From: an uncultured Tenacibaculum sp.
GTDB taxonomy: Bacteria > Bacteroidota > Bacteroidia > Flavobacteriales > Flavobacteriaceae
DNA length: 64,000 nucleotides
Direction of reading: 5' to 3'
Assembly (NCBI GenBank): GCA_947496185.1
Contig: CANMCD010000008.1
Coordinates: forward strand, 1 to 64,000
In this document: positions 55,889-64,000 of the stretch, in pieces
Layout of the letters: each line of letters starts with the position of its first letter
How positions within the stretch are numbered: the stretch's first letter is position 1
Program-made: the position numbers and the translations under genes
Notes under the pieces: model-generated
Databases searched by the model: none
What the model was told of the DNA's origin: nothing
What the model saw: the letters and a program-made list of their open reading frames with translations, nothing else

Positions 55889-56527
55889 TTAATTAAGTCT
55901 GTCGTATGCAAAAACACAGGTAAACTCGTCCATTTCAAAAAAATTAATAGCATACGACGAAGTACTACCATTGTACATTATTTTACCAATAGTATGGTCT
56001 TCGTGCAAGGAAAAATCTTCAATATAAATATGCTGTAAGAAGCGTAATTTCTTCTTTCCATATATTTTATACAAGCTTTCTTTTGCACCCCACACTATGG
56101 TAAGCTTTTCTATCAAAGCATCGTGATTTGCAATAGATCTATACTCTTGAAGAGGTGTAAATTTATGAGCAATTCGTAAAATTTTATCACGTCGTTTTTC
56201 AATATCAATCCCTACAGGTTGTGTATTTGAAATGATTATTCCTGTATAGATAAAAGAATGTGTTATTGAAATAAACTTTCCGTCTTTCAAATGGGGCTTT
56301 CCATATTCATCATAAATCACGTCTTCATCTGCATACCCTGCTTCCTTTAAAAGATGTCGAATACTTACAAATCCACATTGATGAATCTCAGATTTCATTC
56401 CTGATATACGACGAATACTGTCCTCAGATAACGCTACTCCAGCAACAAGATCCTTTAAAGATTCTTGAATCTTCCAAATCCAGACTTTCGTATCTTGATC
56501 AACAGTTATGGTTTTATGTATAGGCAT
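55889..56527 (-). CDS. Sfp-type 4'-phosphopantetheinyl transferase
   Basis: 212 residues, typical length. The Mg2+ motif is GIDIEKRRDK near residue 104 and the second motif WGAKESLYK near 151. It transfers phosphopantetheine from CoA onto carrier-protein serines. As first gene of the bioF-D-A operon it may activate the carrier used in pimeloyl supply. As the only Sfp-type enzyme in the window, it is also a candidate activator for the carrier domains of the PKS/NRPS 34 kb away; that link is inference. Confidence 0.9.
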   Translation of the reverse strand: MPIHKTITVDQDTKVWIWKIQESLKDLVAGVALSEDSIRRISGMKSEIHQCGFVSIRHLLKEAGYADEDVIYDEYGKPHLKDGKFISITHSFIYTGIIISNTQPVGIDIEKRRDKILRIAHKFTPLQEYRSIANHDALIEKLTIVWGAKESLYKIYGKKKLRFLQHIYIEDFSLHEDHTIGKIMYNGSTSSYAINFFEMDEFTCVFAYDRLN

Positions 56528-56546
56528 ATAATAAAAAGTTATTCCG

Positions 56547-56554
56547 TAACTTTG
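56547..56554 (+). promoter_or_regulatory. -7 element of ahcY promoter
   Basis: TAACTTTG, exact TAnnTTTG, 33 bp before the ATG; no clear -33 element. Confidence 0.4.
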
Positions 56555-56587
56555 CTCCTCTAAGTTTGACTATTTAACACAAAAGAT

Positions 56588-57904
56588 ATGAGCGAAAATA
56601 CAGCTACTTACGTTCCGCACAAAGTTAAAGATATTTCTTTAGCAGATTGGGGAAGAAAAGAAATTGAATTAGCAGAGGCAGAAATGCCTGGTTTAATGAG
56701 CCTCAGAGAAGAATATAAAGACGAACAGCCTCTTAAAGGAGCGCGGATAGCGGGTTGTTTGCACATGACAATTCAAACCGCTGTTTTAATTGAAACTTTA
56801 CAAGCATTAGGAGCTGAAGTTACTTGGAGCTCTTGTAATATCTTTTCTACACAAGACCAAGCTGCTGCTGCTATTGCTGCTGCAGGTACTGCCGTGTATG
56901 CTTGGAAAGGCATGAATGATGAAGAGTTTGATTGGTGTATTGAGCAAACCTTATTTTTTGGAGAAGATAGAAAACCTTTAAACATGATCTTAGACGATGG
57001 TGGAGACTTAACCAATATGGTTTTAGACAAGTATCCTCATTTAGTTGGTGATATTAAAGGACTATCCGAAGAAACTACCACGGGAGTGCATCGTTTATAC
57101 GAGCGTATGAAAAATGGCACGTTACCATTGCCTGCTATTAATGTGAACGATTCAGTGACTAAATCTAAGTTTGATAATAAATACGGTTGTAAAGAATCAG
57201 CGGTGGATGCCATTAGAAGGGCTACGGATTTGATGTTGGCTGGTAAACGTGTAGTTGTTTGTGGATATGGTGATGTAGGTAAAGGTACGGCTGCTTCTTT
57301 TAGAGGTGCAGGTAGTATTGTTACTGTTACAGAAATCGATCCTATTTGTGCGTTACAAGCTGCCATGGATGGTTTTGAAGTAAAGAAATTAGAAACTGTT
57401 GTTGGTAATGCTGATATCGTTATCACAACTACAGGAAATAAAGATATTGTTCGTGGTGAACATTTCGAAGCCATGAAAGACAAAACAATCGTTTGTAATA
57501 TCGGTCATTTTGATAATGAAATTGATATGGCTTGGTTAAACGACACGTATGGTGCTTCTAAAGTTGAGATTAAACCTCAGGTTGACAAATACAATGTTAA
57601 AGGAAATGATATTATCGTTTTAGCAGAAGGTCGATTGGTTAATTTAGGATGTGCTACAGGACACCCGAGTTTTGTAATGTCAAATTCTTTTACCAACCAA
57701 ACCTTGGCTCAAATTGAATTATGGAACAATGCAGATGCCTACCAAAATGAGGTGTACATGTTACCAAAACATTTGGATGAAAAGGTAGCGAAATTACACT
57801 TGGCAAAGATTGGTGTTGAATTAACTGAGTTACGTCAAGACCAAGCGGAATATATCGGTGTAAAAGTGGAAGGCCCTTTCAAGCCAGAACATTATAGATA
57901 TTAA
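56588..57904 (+). CDS. ahcY: Adenosylhomocysteinase
   Basis: 438 residues. NAD-dependent hydrolysis of S-adenosylhomocysteine to adenosine and homocysteine. NAD-binding loop [18 protein letters not shown]; substrate region [13 protein letters not shown] and [16 protein letters not shown]-terminal KPEHYRY, which contributes to the neighbouring subunit's cofactor site. It is divergent from the biotin operon. Confidence 0.97.
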   Translation: MSENTATYVPHKVKDISLADWGRKEIELAEAEMPGLMSLREEYKDEQPLKGARIAGCLHMTIQTAVLIETLQALGAEVTWSSCNIFSTQDQAAAAIAAAGTAVYAWKGMNDEEFDWCIEQTLFFGEDRKPLNMILDDGGDLTNMVLDKYPHLVGDIKGLSEETTTGVHRLYERMKNGTLPLPAINVNDSVTKSKFDNKYGCKESAVDAIRRATDLMLAGKRVVVCGYGDVGKGTAASFRGAGSIVTVTEIDPICALQAAMDGFEVKKLETVVGNADIVITTTGNKDIVRGEHFEAMKDKTIVCNIGHFDNEIDMAWLNDTYGASKVEIKPQVDKYNVKGNDIIVLAEGRLVNLGCATGHPSFVMSNSFTNQTLAQIELWNNADAYQNEVYMLPKHLDEKVAKLHLAKIGVELTELRQDQAEYIGVKVEGPFKPEHYRY

Positions 57905-57927
57905 ACAATCTATTTTATAAAAACTAT

Positions 57928-57959
57928 AAAAAGCCTTACTTTTTAGTGAGGCTTTTTTT
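57928..57959 (+). terminator. Terminator of ahcY
   Basis: AAAAGCCTTAC-loop-GTGAGGCTTTTTTT, one wobble pair, ending in T7. Confidence 0.88.
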
Positions 57960-58064
57960 GTGTTTCTTTGTGTCAAAGAAATATCTTTGCCACTGAGAAC
58001 AAATTAAATTGCTAAACTCAATTGAACATTTATAATATTAAAATAATAATATATTAATATAACT

Positions 58065-58931
58065 ATGAAAATAGTTTTAAAAGCAACAATCGTTGCCACG
58101 ATAGGCGTATGTTTTAGTATCAATTCACAAGAAAAAATAACTACAGAAAATGGTGGTATCCTATCTTATGATCCCAACTATTATGTGCATGCTTATTCAC
58201 AATACAATACTAAAATATCTGAAGCTAGATTTTTAAATTTTGGGCATTATGGACATCGATGGGATACTAGAGTTGGAACAGCTATGGTAATAAAAGGTAA
58301 TAATAACATGGTTGGAATTGGACATTTATCCCCTGAACAAGGACAGAACCCTGATACTAATAGAAAATTTTATGTACATGGAGGAATTACCCTAAAAAAT
58401 GGTGGTATCCTATCTTATGACCCAAATTATTATGTGCATGCTTACTCACAATACAACACTAATATACCTGAAGCTAGGTTTTTAAATTTTGGACATTATG
58501 GGCATCGATGGGATACTAGAGTTGGAACGGCTATGGTAATAAAAGGAAATACTAGTAATATAGGTATCGGCACTATAAACCCAGGTTCGTGGAAACTTGC
58601 TGTTAATGGAAAAATTAGAGCTAAAGAAATCAAAGTAGAAACTGGATGGGCTGATTTCGTTTTTTACGATGACTATAAGCTACCTACCTTAAAAGAAGTA
58701 GAAAACCACATTAAAGAAAAAGGGCATTTAAAAGACATTCCTTCTGCTACAGAAGTAGAAAAAAATGGCATTCTTATTGGTGAAATGAATACCAAGCTAC
58801 TCCAAAAAATTGAAGAACTTACCTTATACACCATAGAACAAGAAAAAAAGATTCAAGCATTAGAAGAACAAGCTAAAGAAATCAAAGAACTAAAACAATT
58901 AATTAGCTCATTGTTAGAAAACAAAAAATAA
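58065..58931 (+). CDS. Secreted protein with duplicated 83-residue unit and C-terminal coiled coil
   Basis: 288 residues with a signal peptide (VATIGVCFSINSQ). Two near-identical units begin NGGILSYDPNYYVHAYSQYN at about residues 29 and 112. A C-terminal section follows (NPGSWKLAVNGKIRAKEI, VETGWADFVFYDDY, HLKDIPSATEVEKNG), then a coiled coil to the end (LYTIEQEKKIQALEEQ...). This C-terminal pattern is common in flavobacterial tail-fibre-like or phage-tail-domain surface proteins, without the S74 peptidase catalytic part. Function unknown. Confidence 0.75.
   Translation: MKIVLKATIVATIGVCFSINSQEKITTENGGILSYDPNYYVHAYSQYNTKISEARFLNFGHYGHRWDTRVGTAMVIKGNNNMVGIGHLSPEQGQNPDTNRKFYVHGGITLKNGGILSYDPNYYVHAYSQYNTNIPEARFLNFGHYGHRWDTRVGTAMVIKGNTSNIGIGTINPGSWKLAVNGKIRAKEIKVETGWADFVFYDDYKLPTLKEVENHIKEKGHLKDIPSATEVEKNGILIGEMNTKLLQKIEELTLYTIEQEKKIQALEEQAKEIKELKQLISSLLENKK
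58147..58301 (+). repeat. Coding tandem duplication, unit 1
   Basis: 155 bp nearly identical to 58396-58550, offset 249 bp (83 codons), frame kept. Confidence 0.85.
58396..58550 (+). repeat. Coding tandem duplication, unit 2
   Basis: Second copy; the differences are mostly synonymous third-base changes. Confidence 0.85.
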
Positions 58932-58948
58932 GATGCTATTGCAAAAAG

Positions 58949-58985
58949 CAATCGCCTAAGCATTATAATTAGGCGATTGTTTTTC
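58949..58985 (+). terminator. Terminator of the repeat protein gene
   Basis: Perfect 11-bp stem CAATCGCCTAA / TTAGGCGATTG followed by T5. Confidence 0.9.
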
Positions 58986-59052
58986 ATTGATCATAACATA
59001 TGTTTTAGCGTTAAAAACTTTAATACTTTTATTAGTTATTAGTTCAAATTTT

Positions 59053-59081
59053 CCTTATATTTTTGTAACCAATGTATAAGG
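59053..59081 (+). promoter_or_regulatory. Promoter and candidate operator of the HTH-methyltransferase gene
   Basis: TATTTTTG -7 element at 59058-59065. CCTTATA (59053-59059) and TATAAGG (59075-59081) form an exact inverted repeat around it, 10 bp before the ATG. Confidence 0.5.
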
Positions 59082-59090
59082 TTAGGCAAC

Positions 59091-60326
59091 ATGGTTATAA
59101 GTGAATATATATCACTATCTGAAGCAGCAGAATTGATTGGAAAAAGTAAAGAAACCCTAAGAAGGTGGGACAATGAAGGCATCTTAACTGCGGTTAGAGA
59201 GCCTGTATCTAACTATAGGGTTTACCGAAAAAAAGACATTCAAAAGTTTTTAGGTGATTTTCACAACGACACCTCACATGAAAAAACCTCAAACAAAATA
59301 GCCCCCAATAAAGATTATACGGTTTTAGAATTATTCGCTGGGGCTGGTGGTCTTGCTGTTGGACTCGAAAAAGCAGGACTTAAATGTGTAGCACTTAACG
59401 AAATTGATAAATGGGCCTGCCAAACCTTACGTGCCAACAGACCTCATTGGAACGTACTTGAAGGAGATATTAAAAATTTTAGCTTTACTAAATATCAAGG
59501 AAAAGTAGATGTTGTCACTGGTGGTTTTCCTTGTCAAGCCTTTAGTTATGCAGGCAAAAAATTAGGACTTAATGATGCCCGAGGCACACTATTTTATGAA
59601 TTTGCTAGGGTGGTTAAAGAGGTGAACCCTCCGATTTGTATCGGAGAAAATGTACGTGGATTAATTAGTCACGATAAGGGTAGAACTCTAAAAGGAATGA
59701 TTTCTATTCTCGAAGAAATTGGTTATCAAGTTTTACCCGTTAAAGTATTAAAAGCCATCCATTATAAAGTTCCTCAAAAGAGAGAGCGACTTATTTTGGT
59801 TGGTATTCGAAAAGACATTTCTATTGAATACCAATACCCTGAACCTTATGAGAAAATATACCTCCTTTCCGATGCCTTAAAAAAAGGGGCGCTTTACCCT
59901 TGTAAAGTACCTAAGTCAGTAGGAGCAAAATATCCAGCACATAAAAAAGAAGTACTAGACTTAGTGCCTCCCAAAGGATATTGGAGAGATTTACCGCTAG
60001 AGCTTCAAAAAGAATACATGGGGAAAAGTTTTTATTTAGGTGGTGGCAAAACAGGAATGGCAAGAAGAATTGGCTGGGATGAACCTTGTTTAACACTAAC
60101 CTGCAGTCCTGCCCAAAAACAAACCGAACGTTGTCATCCAGACGAAACTAGGCCTTTTACCGTTAGAGAATACGCTAGAATACAAACATTTCCTGACGAC
60201 TGGAAGTTTTCAGGATCAGCTTCTCAACAATACAAACAAATCGGAAATGCCGTTCCAGTAAATTTAGGAACGGAATTAGGATATTCAATTATACGTTTTT
60301 TAAATGCTTACTACAACTTAATTTGA
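59091..60326 (+). CDS. DNA (cytosine-5) methyltransferase with N-terminal MerR-like HTH domain
   Basis: 411 residues. Residues 1-55 form a MerR/excisionase-type winged helix (SLSEAAELIGKSKETLRRWDNEGIL, then NYRVYRKKDIQKFL). From residue 77 the m5C methyltransferase motifs follow: I (LELFAGAGGLAVGLEKAG), IV (GGFPCQAFS, catalytic Cys), VI (GENVRGL), VIII (PQKRERL), and IX-X near the end (TVREYARIQTFPDDW, QIGNAVPVNLG). It methylates cytosine in a specific DNA site to protect from the restriction enzyme encoded next. The HTH fusion suggests the protein regulates its own or the nuclease's transcription. Confidence 0.93.
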   Translation: MVISEYISLSEAAELIGKSKETLRRWDNEGILTAVREPVSNYRVYRKKDIQKFLGDFHNDTSHEKTSNKIAPNKDYTVLELFAGAGGLAVGLEKAGLKCVALNEIDKWACQTLRANRPHWNVLEGDIKNFSFTKYQGKVDVVTGGFPCQAFSYAGKKLGLNDARGTLFYEFARVVKEVNPPICIGENVRGLISHDKGRTLKGMISILEEIGYQVLPVKVLKAIHYKVPQKRERLILVGIRKDISIEYQYPEPYEKIYLLSDALKKGALYPCKVPKSVGAKYPAHKKEVLDLVPPKGYWRDLPLELQKEYMGKSFYLGGGKTGMARRIGWDEPCLTLTCSPAQKQTERCHPDETRPFTVREYARIQTFPDDWKFSGSASQQYKQIGNAVPVNLGTELGYSIIRFLNAYYNLI

Positions 60327-60387
60327 ATTACACCTGAATTATGATATATTGAAAGACCAATAACATAACTCACCTACATAATGCGAA

Positions 60388-61101
60388 CTAAAAATCAAAA
60401 AGTGTAGAATTTTTAATCTCCGCTTCCAAATTCGCACACCCCTTATGAATCATTTCTTTGGTATCAAGGCTTACAATACTTTTATGAAGTTCTTCTTCTA
60501 ATCCTTTATAAAAGTCAACATACCCCGTAATTCTATGCCACAATTCTTTTCCAATAATTACTGGATGTGATTTATCAATGGTTTTATAATGCATACTTAG
60601 CTCTTCTGGTTCTCCGTACAAAACCCCAACTATAAAATCCGTATTATTTACATTTTTAAAAGCCTTATTCGTTCTTGCTAAATTAATAGTCTTGATAAAT
60701 TTACCTAATAAAGGTTTTACATCTCCTGAATTGATGGTATTAGGCCCTGATTTAAGTTGACACCATTTTTTACGTCCGTCAATCTTATCAACAAATTCAA
60801 TATCCATTCCTTTGATTAAAGAACCACTAGCCAATTCTAAATCCACAAACATATTTTGAACTCTTGTTCCAAAGGAAGTATTAAGCGACGTTCCCAAAAC
60901 CCTTGGATAGAATAATGCTTTCGCTACGCCTTTGGCTGTATAATCATCCTCTAACACTTTTGACAAATACTTAACTACAATCGGGTTAATACTGTACGAC
61001 TTTAGCTGTGCATTCTTTTTGAGTGAAGACGCTATGTGGTTTTTAAAAATATTCTTTTCAAAATAATCAACAATACTTCGTATTAATTCTTGCTCAGTCA
61101 T
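60388..61101 (-). CDS. Type II restriction endonuclease, Eco47II/PmeII-like
   Basis: 237 residues. A PD-(D/E)xK-like core: GMDIEFVDKIDGRKKWCQLKSG, with D, then Q-x-K as the variant catalytic pair. The surroundings (SFGTRVQNMFVDLELASGS, HPVIIGKELWHRITGY) recall the Eco47II/Sau96I-type family that pairs with m5C methyltransferases (GGNCC cutters). The family assignment is from memory and the site is not proven. Convergent with the methyltransferase, with 61 bp between their stops, an arrangement typical of a compact R-M pair. Confidence 0.75.
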   Translation of the reverse strand: MTEQELIRSIVDYFEKNIFKNHIASSLKKNAQLKSYSINPIVVKYLSKVLEDDYTAKGVAKALFYPRVLGTSLNTSFGTRVQNMFVDLELASGSLIKGMDIEFVDKIDGRKKWCQLKSGPNTINSGDVKPLLGKFIKTINLARTNKAFKNVNNTDFIVGVLYGEPEELSMHYKTIDKSHPVIIGKELWHRITGYVDFYKGLEEELHKSIVSLDTKEMIHKGCANLEAEIKNSTLFDF

Positions 61102-61411
61102 AGGATTGTTTCGCTAAAAAACGAAGATACTAATTAAACTTTATCTTGAATTATATTCAACGTTTGTTACAATGAACTCTTCTTGATTTTTTCTATTCCC
61201 TAAAAAAAATAGGTGAAATTCGCCCATATTTTGTTACTCTTTTTATTCGTAGCGCTGCTATGACTTTCAAAAAGTACCTGGTCTGGTCAAATTTCAACTC
61301 ATTTTCGGTTAAAAACAAGAAGTCAAGACGAGTTCAATAATAAAAGGGGCAACTACCAAGTATCACCCCTTTTCAAATAATATAAAAAAACACTAATCAA
61401 TAAACATTGAT
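61102..61411. other. Intergenic region: REase upstream and PorP terminator
   Basis: No gene. A perfect inverted repeat TTGAAT-TAT-ATTCAA is at 61146-61160, 45-60 bp upstream of the nuclease start, and a minus-strand TATCTTCG (one mismatch to the -7 box) is at 61122-61129. A terminator lies at 61342-61373. Confidence 0.5.
61342..61373 (-). terminator. Terminator of the PorP/SprF unit
   Basis: AAAAGGGG / CCCCTTTT stem with a 16-nt loop, 39 bp after the stop of the PorP gene, ending in T4 on the minus strand. Confidence 0.7.
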
Positions 61412-62341
61412 CTAAAAAAATCTAGGAGACCTTATTCTATAATCCTTTATAATCTCATATCGTAGCATTACCTCATGAGTACCTGTATTTGTTACATTAT
61501 AATTCGAAGTAGTCAAATCATATGCGTACCCCAATAATAAAGATTCTGAAACTTGAAATCCAAGCAAAGCACTAACAGAATCCCCCCATCTCCATGCCAA
61601 TCCCGTTCTAAATTTTTCATGAAATAGGAAGTTTGCAGACACGTCCAAAGACAATGGAGCACCATAAACCCCTTTTGCCAAAACTGCTGGTTTAAACTTT
61701 ACATCATCACTTATCTCAAAAACATACCCTCCCATTAAAAGGAAGTGCATCCTTTCTTCAGCTAGCTGTCTTGAATTTTCTAATTTTTGATCATAATGCT
61801 CCGTCCTAAGAAAATTAGGTATTGAAAGGCCTACATACCATTTCTCTTGATGATAATATAATCCAGCACCAATAGTTGGCAGAAACTTACCGTTAATATT
61901 ATTAGTGAATCCATCTTCTTGATCTGTTGTTTTACCTATAGACCAATCTACATTTAGCATTCGTCCCCCCAAACGAAGACCAAAAGCTAAATTCCCTTCC
62001 AAACCTATTTCTAGCGTATATGAAATATTCGTGTCGAAATAAATTTCTTGAGAAGGCCCTATTTTATCATTCATTAAATTAAAGCCTAATCCTAATTTTG
62101 AGTACCCTAATGGCGTATCATAACTTAAATTTTGTGTATCGGGTGCCCCTTTAAAACCTGTCCATTGAGTCCTTCCAATAGCTGTAATTACGGCATGACC
62201 TTTCGAACCTGCATAAGCTGGGTTAATACTCATCGTATTAAACATGTATTGCGTAAACTGTGGGTCTTGCTGCGCATGTAAATTAACAGTGACTCCCAAC
62301 ACTATTAGCATACAAATCCATTTATAATATATTTTTTTCAT
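61412..62341 (-). CDS. PorP/SprF family type IX secretion membrane protein
   Basis: 309 residues. Signal peptide (VLGVTVNLHAQQ), then the family hallmark QDPQFTQYMFNTMSINPAYAGS. The rest is an outer-membrane beta-barrel, ending VMLRYEIIKDYRIRSPRFF. Members of this family attach or help secrete the adhesin encoded next to them, as SprF does for SprB in gliding motility. It is the second gene after the adhesin-like gene, 13 bp apart. Confidence 0.93.
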   Translation of the reverse strand: MKKIYYKWICMLIVLGVTVNLHAQQDPQFTQYMFNTMSINPAYAGSKGHAVITAIGRTQWTGFKGAPDTQNLSYDTPLGYSKLGLGFNLMNDKIGPSQEIYFDTNISYTLEIGLEGNLAFGLRLGGRMLNVDWSIGKTTDQEDGFTNNINGKFLPTIGAGLYYHQEKWYVGLSIPNFLRTEHYDQKLENSRQLAEERMHFLLMGGYVFEISDDVKFKPAVLAKGVYGAPLSLDVSANFLFHEKFRTGLAWRWGDSVSALLGFQVSESLLLGYAYDLTTSNYNVTNTGTHEVMLRYEIIKDYRIRSPRFF

Positions 62342-62354
62342 TACTGTTTCCCCC

Positions 62355-63797
62355 TTATTTAATGTATATATACCCTTTTCTAAGTTTCTCGTCCTTACCT
62401 AAATTTAGGATGTAGAAATAAGTTCCAGTAGGTAACTTTTCAGCAGTTTTTATCGTTAACCTTCCTTTAGACACCCCTCTAAAGGTGTTTTCTTCATTAT
62501 TATAGCCATGGGCTTTGAAAACAGTATTCCCAAGTCTATTAAAAATTTCTAAATCATTATCAGGAAAGTTCTCAATACACGTAATCTTGAGATAATCATT
62601 AAGACCATCACCGTTTGGACTAATGTGGTTATGAACTTCTACACAACCTTCACCTTTAATTTCAATAATAACTTTAGCTATTTTACAGTTTCTAGGGGAG
62701 AGATTATCACAAACGGTGTAATTGAAAAAGTCTACCCCTTTAAAATCTTTATTAGGAGTATACACCACCCTGTCATCACTAGGATCCGTTGGTGTACCAT
62801 TATCTTCAATAATTATAGTTCCGTTTTCAGCCTTAGTTGTCGTTAATGTTCCTTCAATAGGTATTCCTTGATCGTTCTGATATATAGGGATATCAATAGG
62901 AGTATTCAGTTCAGTAGTTACTTTATCATCACAAACAAAAAAATCAATATTCACGAATCCATGTAACTCACTTATACAGTTTTTATTTAAAAGACTTCTT
63001 ACACGCAACTTATACACCCCTGATGGTACGTTTTCGAATCTTGGAGTAGCTTGATACACCCCTTCAGTAATACTATATTCCACCTCATCTTGCTCTTTAA
63101 AAACGATAACTCCTCTTGAATTTGAACAACTTGGTTGAATTACACTCAATGCTTCTGCTTTCAACAAACCTAACCTGATTGGGTTTATGGAAACCTTCTG
63201 GCCGATAACCTCACACAAACCGTTTATTGCTCTAATCTTTAGTTCATAATTACCTGGAAGTACATTTTCAAACCTTGGAGACACTTGATATACTCCTTCT
63301 TCAATACTATACTCAACTCCTTCTTGCTCTTTAAAAACAATCACGCCGTTCGAATTTGAACAGCTTGGCTGAGCTAGGTCAAATAACTGGGGAACTTCCA
63401 TCGGGCTTAGTTTTATTCTAACTTTAAGTGCACCACTATCACAAACCCCATTTGTTCTATATAATGTATAAACAATTCCTTCCTCCAAATAATCTCCTAA
63501 AAGTAATTCTTCTGACCCTTCTTCTTCAAAAACTACCACCTCTTTTGAATCTTCTAATAGGGACAATAATTTTTGTACAGTAGGTTTTGTACAAAAAGTA
63601 ATCTCTGAAATCAACTCTTGAGAAACTTCTTCAATTATCCTTTTAGGGCTGGACAACTTATTTTGCCCTTTTATTTTCCCTAGAACAGGCTTAAACCCAA
63701 AAGAAAAAGCCCCTTGAATCAAATAGAAAAACAAAAGAAACAAGGTCAAAAATCTTGTGGCTTTTTGCATCAGTTTTATATTTATTTTACCACTCAT
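62355..63797 (-). CDS. Secreted protein with SprB-like repeats and gliding-motility C-terminal domain
   Basis: 480 residues, small for an adhesin of this kind. A signal-like hydrophobic stretch is near residues 13-33 (FLTLFLLFFYLIQGAFSFG); the ATG at 63797 or a Met at residue 10 may be used. Two SprB-like repeats begin QPSCSNSNGVIVFKEQEGVE and QPSCSNSRGVIVFKEQDEVE. A cadherin-like segment (NDQGIPIEGTLTTTKAENGT, DFKGVDFFNYTVCDN) follows. The last 85 residues are the gliding-motility-associated C-terminal domain (HNHISPNGDGLNDYLKI, FNRLGNTVFKA, LPTGTYFYIL), a type IX secretion signal. It is paired with the PorP/SprF gene behind it. Confidence 0.9.
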   Translation of the reverse strand: MSGKINIKLMQKATRFLTLFLLFFYLIQGAFSFGFKPVLGKIKGQNKLSSPKRIIEEVSQELISEITFCTKPTVQKLLSLLEDSKEVVVFEEEGSEELLLGDYLEEGIVYTLYRTNGVCDSGALKVRIKLSPMEVPQLFDLAQPSCSNSNGVIVFKEQEGVEYSIEEGVYQVSPRFENVLPGNYELKIRAINGLCEVIGQKVSINPIRLGLLKAEALSVIQPSCSNSRGVIVFKEQDEVEYSITEGVYQATPRFENVPSGVYKLRVRSLLNKNCISELHGFVNIDFFVCDDKVTTELNTPIDIPIYQNDQGIPIEGTLTTTKAENGTIIIEDNGTPTDPSDDRVVYTPNKDFKGVDFFNYTVCDNLSPRNCKIAKVIIEIKGEGCVEVHNHISPNGDGLNDYLKITCIENFPDNDLEIFNRLGNTVFKAHGYNNEENTFRGVSKGRLTIKTAEKLPTGTYFYILNLGKDEKLRKGYIYIK

Positions 63798-64000
63798 ATA
63801 ATTTAAAATCTAGTTTTAAAGCACAACTCCTGTATGGTTACAACTGTGAAGACATACATGCTGGTTTTCAACTTAACACAGGCTAAAACTGCATTAAAAT
63901 GACAGACAATTCTTTTTAAAAAGTGGAAGTTTTATAAGTAAGACTAGGTAGTCCATAGCTAAGAAGTTCATATAGAATATAACCTGACTTAAAAGCTATT

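Noticed and set aside
1-64000. tRNA, rRNA, CRISPR arrays, transposases, integrases.
   Set aside because: None seen on either strand; short palindromes found are terminators or operator-like sites.

Overview
The window looks like a chromosomal segment of a marine-type member of the Flavobacteriaceae (Bacteroidota). The signs are: low G+C; a PorP/SprF protein beside a secreted protein with a gliding-motility C-terminal domain (type IX secretion); a Porin_10-like outer-membrane protein; an OlsF-like bifunctional acyltransferase; a DnaE with a fused proofreading exonuclease; a long S16 C-terminal tail; and promoters of the Bacteroidota form (TTG, about 20 bp, TAnnTTTG) with no obvious Shine-Dalgarno sites. 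I cannot place it below family level.

Region 1 (1-24.9 kb, minus strand) is a lipopeptide biosynthesis locus. In transcription order it has two specialised NusG paralogues, a diaminobutyrate-type aminotransferase, a 6579-residue PKS/NRPS hybrid, and the start of a second NRPS that runs off the left edge. The giant protein reads FAAL-ACP-KS-AT-ACP-aminotransferase followed by four C-A-PCP modules. This is the logic of the iturin/mycosubtilin and puwainaphycin starters: a fatty acid is activated, extended by one malonyl unit, converted to a beta-amino acid, and joined to a peptide. My reading of the A-domain pockets gives unknown-Thr-Ser-unknown. The fourth C domain, which receives the Ser-bearing chain, has a non-canonical HHxxxDH motif and resembles C domains linked to dehydroamino acids. 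The giant protein has no thioesterase. Hand-off to the next NRPS probably uses an acidic C-terminal tail and a TubC-type N-terminal docking domain. Both NusG genes share a short leader hairpin that could be a recruitment site for processive antitermination.

Region 2 (25-47.7 kb) is mostly core genome: a lipoprotein and a porin, rnhB, a nucleoid-associated protein, acetyltransferases, a tandem pair of tiny basic proteins, rpsP-rimM, a cold-shock protein, dnaE, an NhaC antiporter, an EamA transporter, a Cys-rich HMA lipoprotein, the OlsF-like acyltransferase, aspartate kinase, fbp, sod and a JmjC-like cupin.

Region 3 (47.7-58 kb) is the biotin region: Sfp-type PPTase, bioF, bioD and bioA, then a ketoacyl synthase and bioB. 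A 2.7-kb block of unrelated genes splits the two halves. It holds a tiny lipoprotein, membrane proteins with an apparent frame break at an A10 run, an XRE regulator, a candidate structured RNA with its own terminator, and a Coa1-family protein. The PPTase is the only carrier-protein activating enzyme seen here and could also serve the NRPS. ahcY follows on the plus strand.

Region 4 (58-64 kb) holds a secreted repeat/coiled-coil protein, a convergent type II restriction-modification pair whose cytosine methyltransferase carries a MerR-like DNA-binding domain, and the type IX pair of PorP/SprF and a SprB-like repeat protein. I saw no tRNA, rRNA, CRISPR array, transposase or integrase.
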